Shown: in pieces, positions 1 to 5,016 of the stretch | Layout: every line of letters begins with the position of its first letter | Numbering within the stretch: the first letter of the stretch is position 1 | Source: Candidatus Delongbacteria bacterium | GTDB lineage: Bacteria; CAIWAD01; BS150m-G50 | Direction: 5' to 3' | Assembly (NCBI GenBank): GCA_016784425.1 | Contig: JADHUQ010000144.1 | Location: 1 to 5,930 of the forward strand | Length of the DNA: 5,930 nucleotides | Made by a program: the position numbers and the translations under genes | The notes under the pieces: generated by a model | Database searches by the model: none | Seen by the model: the letters and a program-made list of their open reading frames with translations, nothing else | Told to the model about the DNA's origin: nothing

Positions 1-114
1 CTTTCGATGCCCAATTGTAGGACGGTGACGTACACCATCCACATCATAGTAATCCAGGTAGTAGACAGTCTTCTTATTCGTGTCAGGCTTATCTCGAACC
101 TTAGGTACTTTCAT
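1..114 (-). CDS. Tyrosine-recombinase (phage-type) integrase, N-terminal fragment, runs off the window
   Basis: Reading leftwards from the ATG at 114-112, 38 codons stay open to base 1, so the gene is cut by the window edge. The visible residues include YYLDYYDVDG (about 18-27) followed by VRHRPTIGHRK (28-38). This beta-hairpin pattern (aromatic-rich strand, D-G turn, basic strand ending in a G-x-R-K step) is typical of the N-terminal arm-DNA-binding domain of tyrosine recombinases from integrative elements. The catalytic domain (R...HxxR...Y) is not in the window, so the assignment rests on this motif and on the position just past the 3' end of a tRNA-Ser gene. GGAG at 123-120 lies 5 nt before the ATG and fixes the start; the ATG at 119-117 is followed at once by a stop. 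The first 114 bases are about 44% GC, poorer than the neighbouring tadA, which suits a transferred gene. Confidence 0.6.
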   Translation of the reverse strand, partial: MKVPKVRDKPDTNKKTVYYLDYYDVDGVRHRPTIGHRK

Positions 115-119
115 TTCAT

Positions 120-123
120 CTCC
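120..123 (-). promoter_or_regulatory. Ribosome binding site of the partial integrase gene
   Basis: GGAG on the minus strand with a 5-nt spacer before the ATG at 114-112. It chooses that ATG over the out-of-frame ATG at 119-117, which would give a two-codon peptide. Confidence 0.6.
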
Positions 124-129
124 AGATAT

Positions 130-169
130 AAAAAAAGGAACTAGGCCCAATATGGGCACAATTCCTTTT
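130..169 (-). terminator. Intrinsic terminator downstream of tRNA-Ser
   Basis: Read on the minus strand, AAAAGGAA (169-162) pairs perfectly with TTCCTTTT (140-133). Inside this, GCCCA (157-153) pairs with TGGGC (149-145) around a TAT loop, with one mismatch and wobbles between the two stems. Seven Ts at 136-130 follow, partly inside the outer stem. The U-tract is on the minus-strand side only, so it would end transcription coming from tadA and tRNA-Ser before the integrase gene. Confidence 0.65.
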
Positions 170-177
170 CAAGTCAA
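149..177 (-). promoter_or_regulatory. Possible sigma-70-like promoter of the integrase gene
   Basis: TTGACT (177-172) and CATATT (154-149) on the minus strand are exactly 17 nt apart. They match TTGACA at five of six positions and TATAAT at four of six. Transcription would start near 142, about 28 nt before the integrase ATG. The -10 element falls in the inner stem and loop of the terminator hairpin, so the same bases would serve as RNA terminator for the tRNA and as DNA promoter for the integrase. The low GC of the spacer makes chance matches more likely, and the phylum's promoter consensus is unknown. Confidence 0.3.
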
Positions 178-190
178 GATATATCTACTA

Positions 191-217
191 TTATTACTTG
201 TTATTACATATGTTACT
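191..217. repeat. Helically phased short direct repeats (TTATTAC) beside the tRNA 3' end
   Basis: TTATTAC occurs at 191-197 and again at 201-207, exactly 10 bp apart. A degenerate third copy (ATGTTAC, five of seven matches) is at 210-216. They lie in the AT-rich spacer between tRNA-Ser and the integrase start. Repeats on one face of the helix next to an integrase gene could be arm-type integrase sites or sites for an excisionase or bending protein; simple low-complexity DNA is the alternative. Confidence 0.3.
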
Positions 218-226
218 AAAATAAAG

Positions 227-245
227 CGGAGAGGCAGGGATTCGA
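227..245. other. Possible attachment-site (att) core in the 3' end of tRNA-Ser
   Basis: Tyrosine recombinases that target tRNA genes usually cross over in the T-arm to 3'-end segment. Here the tRNA is intact and the DNA beyond its 3' end changes at once from GC-rich to 29% GC and leads into the integrase gene. The expected second copy of the tRNA 3' end would lie to the left of the window, so the site and its exact limits cannot be confirmed here. Confidence 0.3.
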
Positions 246-313
246 ACCCTGGGAGACCCGAAGGCCTCAACGGATTTCGAGTCCGTCCCGTTCGACCACT
301 CCGGCACCTCTCC
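227..313 (-). tRNA. tRNA-Ser (anticodon CGA)
   Basis: A complete class II tRNA, read on the minus strand. The acceptor stem GGAGAGG (313-307) pairs with CCTCTCC (234-228). The D-stem CCG/CGG holds an 11-nt loop with the conserved GG. The anticodon stem ACGGA/TCCGT encloses loop CTCGAAA, with anticodon CGA at 279-277 reading UCG serine codons. The 18-nt variable region folds as a hairpin with a TTCG loop, and the T-arm CAGGG/CCCTG encloses TTCGAAT. The long variable arm and discriminator G (227) are serine identity features. CCA is not encoded (the next bases are CTT), so it must be added post-transcriptionally. The gene starts 61 nt after the tadA stop on the same strand and is followed by a terminator. 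Confidence 0.97.
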
Positions 314-321
314 AAAGCTAT

Positions 322-338
322 CTACCGCAGAGCGGTAG
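322..338. repeat. Perfect hairpin between tadA and tRNA-Ser
   Basis: CTACCGC (322-328) and GCGGTAG (332-338) form a perfect 7-bp inverted repeat around a 3-nt loop. It ends 8 nt before the tRNA 5' end on the minus strand. No T-tract follows on either strand, so it is not a typical intrinsic terminator. In a joint tadA-tRNA transcript it could mark a processing point or attenuate read-through; this is inference. Confidence 0.5.
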
Positions 339-374
339 TCAAACACCCCCGCCGTGCAAGGGCAGAGGGGAATT

Positions 375-905
375 TCATTCCTGTTGCTGATCACCCGCGC
401 CCGGGCGGTCTGATGGAGCGGAAGTTTCACCCTTAGCAGCCGCCAGCCGCTTTTCCCGCAGCTCCTTGAAGAACCGTTTCAACAGGTCGCCACACTCCGC
501 TTCCATCACCTCCGGCACAATCTCAACCTGGTGATTGAGCCGCTCATCCTGTGTAACAGCGGCCAACGACCCGCAGGCACCGGCTTTCGGGTCCCAGGCA
601 CCGAACACAATCTTCTGCAGCCTGGCCAGCACCGCCGCACCGGCACACATATGACAGGGCTCGAGGGTGACATAAAGCCGTGCTTCAATCAGACGCCAGG
701 ATTTCAGCGTCTCCGCGGCGGCCGTTATCGCCAGCATCTCGGCGTGGGCGGTCGGATCGTGCAGCGTCTCAACACTGTTGTGCCCTCGTCCAATGATAAC
801 ATTCCCCAGGACTACAACAGCGCCAACCGGTACTTCACCAGCGCGGTAAGCCTCCCCCGCCTCCCGCAGGGCAAATTGCATCCAGAAATTGTCATCCATG
901 TTCAT
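375..905 (-). CDS. tadA: tRNA-specific adenosine deaminase TadA
   Basis: A cytoplasmic zinc deaminase that converts adenosine-34 to inosine in the anticodon wobble position, classically of tRNA-Arg(ACG). The 176 residues carry both signature motifs of the CDA fold. H54-A55-E56 gives a zinc-ligand histidine and the proton-shuttling glutamate. P83-C84-H85-M86-C87 gives two zinc-ligand cysteines. The family-typical N-terminal motif EVPVGAVVV is at 24-32, and the C-terminal helix with FFKELREKR is at about 145-153. The last 20 or so residues are a low-complexity tail (A, K, G, S, P, Q) beyond the usual 150-165-residue core. The start at 905 is uncertain because a second in-frame ATG lies at 899-897. 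Neither has a clear Shine-Dalgarno sequence, and no other start codon precedes them before the stop at 977-975. tRNA-Ser lies 61 nt downstream, so a shared transcript is likely. Confidence 0.95.
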   Translation of the reverse strand: MNMDDNFWMQFALREAGEAYRAGEVPVGAVVVLGNVIIGRGHNSVETLHDPTAHAEMLAITAAAETLKSWRLIEARLYVTLEPCHMCAGAAVLARLQKIVFGAWDPKAGACGSLAAVTQDERLNHQVEIVPEVMEAECGDLLKRFFKELREKRLAAAKGETSAPSDRPGAGDQQQE

Positions 906-1176
906 GAGCTGGTTAAGAAAGGGGTTGACCGGGTAATTGCAACTGAATTCCTGAGTCAGGGACGGATAAGTACTCTACCGCCCCCTGAAAGTGTTTCGAT
1001 GCCTGAGAGCAGCCACCAATAGGAGTAAAGCCGTAGAATCATCAATCCAAAAGCTGTCCAACTTTCGACCTCCCGCTGTCCCATCCGATATTCATTATTA
1101 CCAGCGGGTTGAACTGGCATACACAGCCAGAAATGGTTATCTTGTTTTGTGTGCCTGCAGGGTAACTGCAACTGTA

Positions 1177-1196
1177 AACCGCTTCTGTCAGCGGTT
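1177..1196 (+). repeat. Hairpin in the probable 5' leader of the fibronectin-like gene
   Basis: AACCGCT (1177-1183) pairs perfectly with AGCGGTT (1190-1196) around a 6-nt loop. It ends 35 nt before the ribosome binding site. No T-tract follows, so it is not an evident terminator. It could be an operator or an mRNA-stability element. Confidence 0.35.
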
Positions 1197-1231
1197 CCAG
1201 CGCCCTGTAAACTATCGTGTGGGAAGTTATC

Positions 1232-1239
1232 AGAAGGAG
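1232..1239 (+). promoter_or_regulatory. Strong Shine-Dalgarno that sets the start of the fibronectin-like gene
   Basis: AGAAGGAG lies 7 nt before the ATG at 1247. It supports that ATG over the in-frame GTG at 1217, which would place ten polar and charged residues in front of the signal peptide. Confidence 0.85.
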
Positions 1240-1246
1240 TTGTCAA

Positions 1247-2305
1247 ATGCGGTACCTGTCTATTCTCATTCTCAGTGGGAGTGTAGCTCTGCCTGTCTGT
1301 GCCCAGACCACTATCACTTCGCAGGACATGTTCAACGCCATCGGTCAATACTACCGGGTATATACCAATTACAGTGGTACAGAAGTTTCCGTCAGCACTG
1401 CCGATTACGGCAATCCCGGCGGTCCCCAGCTCTGGGACTTCACCGACGGACCTGACGACAGGATACTCGATTTTGACTATGTTGATGTTGCCGACGGCAG
1501 CCATAACGGAGATTTTCCCCTGGCTGCGATGGCTGAACGAAAAACCGACAGTATCAGTGGTGATCAGGCCTGGATGTACCTCACACAGGATGCCGGCTTC
1601 GGACGGATAAACTTCGGCTTCTATGATGAGCTGTTCTGTTCCCTGCAACCCTCCACTCCTTTTCAGCCCGAGATGGTGGATTTCCCCGATCCGATCACCT
1701 TCGGTTCAAGCTGGTCGGCCAGCACCACTTTTTACACACAGATGTTTTCCCTGGGCCAGTGGTACCCCACCCGGATTATTTACAATGCGCAGTGTACGGC
1801 GGATGGCTACGGCCTGATCAATCTGGAGAACCTCGGTTTCGGTGAATGCCTGCGGGTACAGGAGGTGGCTTCCTATGACATTGCCGTTGACCTGTTCGGT
1901 GATGGTACCTACTACTCTCTGGAGGTGGATTATCTCCGCACATATTACTGGTTGATGGAGGATCACGGGATTGCCGCCCAGATCAGCTCCCGGCAACTGG
2001 CCAATTCAGCCCCACCCCAGAACTTCACTCTTGCCAGCAGTTATGTGCGAATGTTCGAGACCAACCATCCCAGTGGTGACCTGCCACCGGAAGCGGTAAA
2101 CGATCTGGCTATCACCTGGGATTCCAACACGGTGCTGCTCTCCTGGACGCCAGCTGCCTATGCCAGTGAGTACCGGGTCGAGTACAGCGACACACCGGAA
2201 TTCATAACGACCACCGAACTTGGCACGACCGCGACCAACTACCTGCTCGATTGGGATGTCAGCACTGTGCCATTACGTTTTTATCGGGTGATTTCGATCA
2301 ATTGA
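1247..2305 (+). CDS. Secreted protein with C-terminal fibronectin type III-like domain
   Basis: A 352-residue exported protein of unknown function. The N-terminus MRYLSILILSGSVALPVCA is a clear Sec signal peptide (basic residue, hydrophobic core, V-C-A before Q20); the cysteine is not in a lipobox. Residues 20 to about 275 are rich in aromatics, glycine and aspartate with a QLWDF motif at 61-65, probably an all-beta domain I do not recognise. C131, C183 and C201 could form a disulfide. A proline-rich linker at about 275-282 leads to a fibronectin III-like segment (about 283-352) with strands AITWDSNTVLLSW and EYRVEYSD and ending FYRVISIN. Such modules usually act as spacers or adhesion domains on exported proteins. 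Unlike the convergent metallopeptidase, it has no T9SS C-terminal sorting domain, so after Sec export it is probably periplasmic or leaves by another route. Its stop lies 59 nt from the stop of the convergent gene. Confidence 0.85.
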   Translation: MRYLSILILSGSVALPVCAQTTITSQDMFNAIGQYYRVYTNYSGTEVSVSTADYGNPGGPQLWDFTDGPDDRILDFDYVDVADGSHNGDFPLAAMAERKTDSISGDQAWMYLTQDAGFGRINFGFYDELFCSLQPSTPFQPEMVDFPDPITFGSSWSASTTFYTQMFSLGQWYPTRIIYNAQCTADGYGLINLENLGFGECLRVQEVASYDIAVDLFGDGTYYSLEVDYLRTYYWLMEDHGIAAQISSRQLANSAPPQNFTLASSYVRMFETNHPSGDLPPEAVNDLAITWDSNTVLLSWTPAAYASEYRVEYSDTPEFITTTELGTTATNYLLDWDVSTVPLRFYRVISIN

Positions 2306-2321
2306 GGAGGGCGACAACAAT

Positions 2322-2341
2322 CCCCCGACTGACGCCGGGGG
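2322..2341. terminator. GC-rich hairpin between convergent genes, probable terminator
   Basis: CCCCCG (2322-2327) pairs with CGGGGG (2336-2341) around an 8-nt loop, in the 59-nt gap between two convergent stop codons. On the minus strand it starts 23 nt after the metallopeptidase stop and is followed by ATTGTTGT, a weak T-rich tail. On the plus strand no T-run follows. It most likely terminates the minus-strand gene and may act on both. Confidence 0.45.
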
Positions 2342-2364
2342 CGATCTGACAACAGGGCTAAGTT

Positions 2365-3804
2365 TCACCTCAGATGCATTATGCGTTGATACGCTCCGTC
2401 CAGCTCAATTACATATATACCGGACGGATATCCTGACAGAGGCAGTATAAATGAGAACTCCCCTGCTCCGCTGACAGGCAGCGTCAATAGACGCCTACCC
2501 AGGATATCGTAGAGATGCAGCTCAGTCGCCAGCGGTTCCAATGCATACAGATTCAGTCGGATGTCGCTGACCGCAGGATTAGGATAAGCTTTCAGCAGAG
2601 CGATTCTGCCCTCCTCCAGTGGTTGCAGCTCAGTCAGATTCAGGTACATGGCGCTACTACCCGCGCCAGCCTGCGCAACGTGCAGCACCAACTGGTCGAT
2701 ATCAAACCCGGTGGTATCCGTCTGCCCGCAGCAGAAACTGCTGTTGACACCGGTACGCCGGTTCAAACGCCAGCTGACACCAGCCTCAATCGACAGTGCA
2801 GCGTAAATGGGCTCTGCTACAGCCAGAGCTGTAAGAGCCAGTTCTTCAGTTTCAAAGAGACCGCTGCCGGTAAAGAGCTGGACAGGTGCCAGCGGATAGG
2901 CCTGAGCTTCCGGGTATCCAAATCCCGGGAGAGCTCGCTCGCCGGTCATCATATTCCATACATGAAATTGGCTGAATAGTTCCCAGCTGTTTTCCGGAGC
3001 CAGCTCCTGAGCCAGCTCCTGGCAGATCGTCATCATATCACTCCGGGTTACCGCACCCTGGTACCAGGCATCCAGCAGCAATCCCGCACCGAACCGCTGG
3101 TTCAGGTAGTGAGCCCAGAGCGCCATGCCGTACTCCCGCTCACCATTCATGATACGCATGCTCTGGTCGAGGGTATTGAGATAGGCCGGCAGGTAACGCA
3201 ACCAATCGTCGATCTGCCCATAAACCTGATCCTCCATCCAGGTTGCAGTCAACTCCATGAACCACTGCTGACCGGTACAGTCGAACAGCCCAACCTGAAT
3301 GGCGTGGAAGTATTCGTGAGCCAGAGTGACCTGCAGGGCTTGCTGCGGGGGCAGTTCAAACACCTCCTCTGGATAATCATTATCCAGGATGATGCGGCTG
3401 TACCAGGGTCCGTCAGGATCGTCATAATTCACAGCTTCTGTCAACAGTGTGTAGCCAAACAGGCTGGTCAGATTCTGCAGGTAGATATGATACCTGCCGT
3501 CCGCCCAGCGGGGTGCTTCCTGGTAATCCTGCTGGCCGCTTTCCACCTGCCATACCTGCTCAGCCACGGCACATACACTGTCGACGAAGGCACTTGTGGC
3601 GGCATCTTCGCCAGTGGTGTGATAATGCACCCTGAAGTTGCCAGCGGATGATACCTGGTCAGCCGGGAAATCTGCTGTATCCTGCAGGGCTGACTGCAGG
3701 CTGTAGAGCGGTGTGGCATCATCCCAGGGGGCAACGACGGCACATCGCGGCGGGCGGGCCAGAAGGATTGAAGGTAGCAATATCAGCGGCAACAGGAGTT
3801 TCAT
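2365..3804 (-). CDS. Secreted HExxH metallopeptidase (MXAN_6640-like) with T9SS sorting domain
   Basis: A predicted zinc metallopeptidase of 479 residues exported to the cell surface. Residues 1-16 are a Sec signal peptide (MKLLLPLILLPSILLA). After VSSAGNFRVHYHTTGEDA (51-68) comes the region resembling the MXAN_6640-type putative metalloproteases, including IILDNDY (138-144). The zinc motif is H163-E164-Y165-F166-H167 in LAHEYFHAIQ. WFMELTATWMED (181-192) follows, where E184 or E191 could be the third ligand, as in gluzincins. Both histidines and the catalytic glutamate are present, so it looks active. The C-terminal domain (about 403-479) is a T9SS type A sorting signal: YPNP at 407-410, LYDILGRRL at 430-438, SGIYVIEL at 461-468 and a short basic end. 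It would be removed when the protein is attached or released. No Shine-Dalgarno precedes the ATG and no alternative ATG exists before the upstream stop. Substrate unknown. Confidence 0.88.
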   Translation of the reverse strand: MKLLLPLILLPSILLARPPRCAVVAPWDDATPLYSLQSALQDTADFPADQVSSAGNFRVHYHTTGEDAATSAFVDSVCAVAEQVWQVESGQQDYQEAPRWADGRYHIYLQNLTSLFGYTLLTEAVNYDDPDGPWYSRIILDNDYPEEVFELPPQQALQVTLAHEYFHAIQVGLFDCTGQQWFMELTATWMEDQVYGQIDDWLRYLPAYLNTLDQSMRIMNGEREYGMALWAHYLNQRFGAGLLLDAWYQGAVTRSDMMTICQELAQELAPENSWELFSQFHVWNMMTGERALPGFGYPEAQAYPLAPVQLFTGSGLFETEELALTALAVAEPIYAALSIEAGVSWRLNRRTGVNSSFCCGQTDTTGFDIDQLVLHVAQAGAGSSAMYLNLTELQPLEEGRIALLKAYPNPAVSDIRLNLYALEPLATELHLYDILGRRLLTLPVSGAGEFSFILPLSGYPSGIYVIELDGAYQRIMHLR

Positions 3805-3812
3805 CGGCAGGT

Positions 3813-3841
3813 AATCTACACCAGGAGTGGATTAATCACAA
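3813..3841 (-). promoter_or_regulatory. Possible promoter of the metallopeptidase gene, suggesting a leaderless mRNA
   Basis: TTGTGA (3841-3836) and TAGATT (3818-3813) on the minus strand are 17 nt apart and match the sigma-70 consensus at four of six positions each. The -10 ends 8 nt before the ATG at 3804, so transcription would begin at or next to the start codon. This fits the absence of a Shine-Dalgarno sequence. The match is modest and could be chance. Confidence 0.25.
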
Positions 3842-3960
3842 AGTGCTTATGCGGGTAGATCTGATTCGCAGCGACATCCTCATGGGGAAAGCTGGGCAAC
3901 TCACCACCCTGCTGCTGGCGCACCCTGATAAGTTGAGATAAGTGTGTGTATTGTCAGAGG

Positions 3961-5016
3961 TCAATTGTGAAACCAGCGGTACTTCAGATTGAGCCAGTTA
4001 CGGTCATTCCTGTAGTCTTTGTACTCCCCCAGCGAGAGCCAGTCCCCCTCAGTCTGCCTCCATTCCCGTTGCCAGCCCGCTTCCAGAGAGAAACCGTGAA
4101 CCAGCGGAAACTCCAACTCGCAAAAAAGGTATTGTCGGCGATCGATCCGCCCGGCGTGAACCGGATCCTGCAGACCGTTGCTCCCGGTCTGGTAACGGCG
4201 ATGTCTTACCCGCCAGTTGAAGGTGATATCCTTCAACCAGTGCCAGGGAACGACATAAGCAAATTGTACTCGCCAGTCATGTTCCCGCGCAGTTGCATCC
4301 CCACCTTCGCTGTCCAGGCTGGCAACATAACCATCTCCACCGGCAACATAGCCGACATTGTCGCGTAGATGGAGCTGATAACGTAATTGACCGGTAAGAT
4401 CGAACAGCTCCGAAACCAGTTCGACACCGCTGTAGCGATCGACCAGATCGTAGGCACTGAACGGTTCCAGATAGGTTTCGCTGGTTACGCCAACAGCTGT
4501 CATAACTTGCAGTAATGGCAGTCGGCTGTTACTCCACCTGAGATTGATGGTATTGGAATTGAAGCGTGCAGGGGAATTATAGTCTCGGTACGGATGACGA
4601 AAATCGCGCAGGTAAAAATCATTCAGGTGTTCCCATTGCAGCTGCAGGCGATCGAAACGTTTGTGTCGCACTTCACTGGAAAGCATACCGGCCTGATAGT
4701 TGTTAACCTCGTTTTCCGGATAGAGGTTGAGGCGCAAGTTCCCCGCCAGCACCAGTCGCCAACTGCTGTTGAGCCGCCGATAGTGCTGTACATACAGCCG
4801 CGATTCCAGCCGCCAGCTGCCGATGGAAGCAGCATCAGTCTGGAAACCGGCATCATGCTCGAAACGCCGTTGATCGTTTGCTGAAAGGCGAAGGAAGTTG
4901 TCATCCCAGCCGCCACCCTGCTCCGCCACCACCAACAGGCTGGCGCCGACAGTGGTTGTCGACAGCAGTTGCCACAACATTAGCAGAAAAATGCAGCTGA
5001 TTTTAACCTGGCTCAT
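3961..5016 (-). CDS. Outer-membrane beta-barrel protein, function unknown
   Basis: A 351-residue exported protein. Residues 1-25 form a Sec signal peptide ending V-G-A before S26. From about residue 65 to the end, the chain shows many short amphipathic strands with alternating hydrophobic or aromatic and charged residues, for example SRLYVQHYRRL, WRLVLAGNLRLNLY, WRVQFAYVV, TFNWRVRHRRYQ, SLEAGWQREWR and WLNLKYRWF. They are separated by D/N/G-rich turns, about a dozen candidate strands in all. The last strand sits at the very C-terminus with an aromatic near the end (RWFHN), as expected for proteins inserted by the BAM complex. There is no T9SS sorting domain. I do not recognise a specific family. 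The ATG overlaps the stop of the upstream gene by four bases (ATGA, 5016-5013) and has no ribosome binding site of its own, so translation is probably coupled and the two proteins likely act together in the envelope. Confidence 0.85.
   Translation of the reverse strand: MSQVKISCIFLLMLWQLLSTTTVGASLLVVAEQGGGWDDNFLRLSANDQRRFEHDAGFQTDAASIGSWRLESRLYVQHYRRLNSSWRLVLAGNLRLNLYPENEVNNYQAGMLSSEVRHKRFDRLQLQWEHLNDFYLRDFRHPYRDYNSPARFNSNTINLRWSNSRLPLLQVMTAVGVTSETYLEPFSAYDLVDRYSGVELVSELFDLTGQLRYQLHLRDNVGYVAGGDGYVASLDSEGGDATAREHDWRVQFAYVVPWHWLKDITFNWRVRHRRYQTGSNGLQDPVHAGRIDRRQYLFCELEFPLVHGFSLEAGWQREWRQTEGDWLSLGEYKDYRNDRNWLNLKYRWFHN

Larger units (their letters stand above)
906..1246. other. Divergent intergenic region between tadA and the fibronectin-like gene
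   Basis: These 341 bases separate two divergently transcribed genes and must hold both promoters. I found no convincing -35/-10 pair for either direction. Small symmetric elements are present: CCTGA-G-TCAGG at 950-960, CCTGCAGG at 1154-1161, and the hairpin at 1177-1196. Open frames crossing this stretch are antisense overlaps of tadA or the downstream gene and lack ribosome binding sites. Confidence 0.6.

Noticed and set aside
314..374. Signal recognition particle RNA between tadA and tRNA-Ser, as near tadA in some bacteria
   Set aside because: The gap is 61 nt and holds only a short hairpin, with no room for or resemblance to a 4.5S RNA.
950..960. CCTGAGTCAGG palindrome upstream of tadA as an operator
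   Set aside because: The arms are only 5 bp and nothing links it to a regulator; it is noted in the intergenic entry but not called as a site.
531..1022. Plus-strand open frame opposite tadA
   Set aside because: The minus strand encodes TadA with all catalytic motifs; the plus frame is a shadow.
1217..1246. Upstream GTG start for the fibronectin-like gene
   Set aside because: It would precede the signal peptide with ten polar and charged residues, and the AGAAGGAG at 1232-1239 is correctly spaced only for the ATG at 1247.
956..1648. Minus-strand open frame of 230 codons across the tadA upstream region and the start of the fibronectin-like gene
   Set aside because: It is antisense to a gene with a strong Shine-Dalgarno and signal peptide, and it shows no domain or signal sequence of its own.
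3109..3651. Plus-strand open frame of 180 codons opposite the metallopeptidase, and a similar one at 2515-2979
   Set aside because: Both overlap the well-supported HExxH and sorting-domain coding frame and lack start signals.
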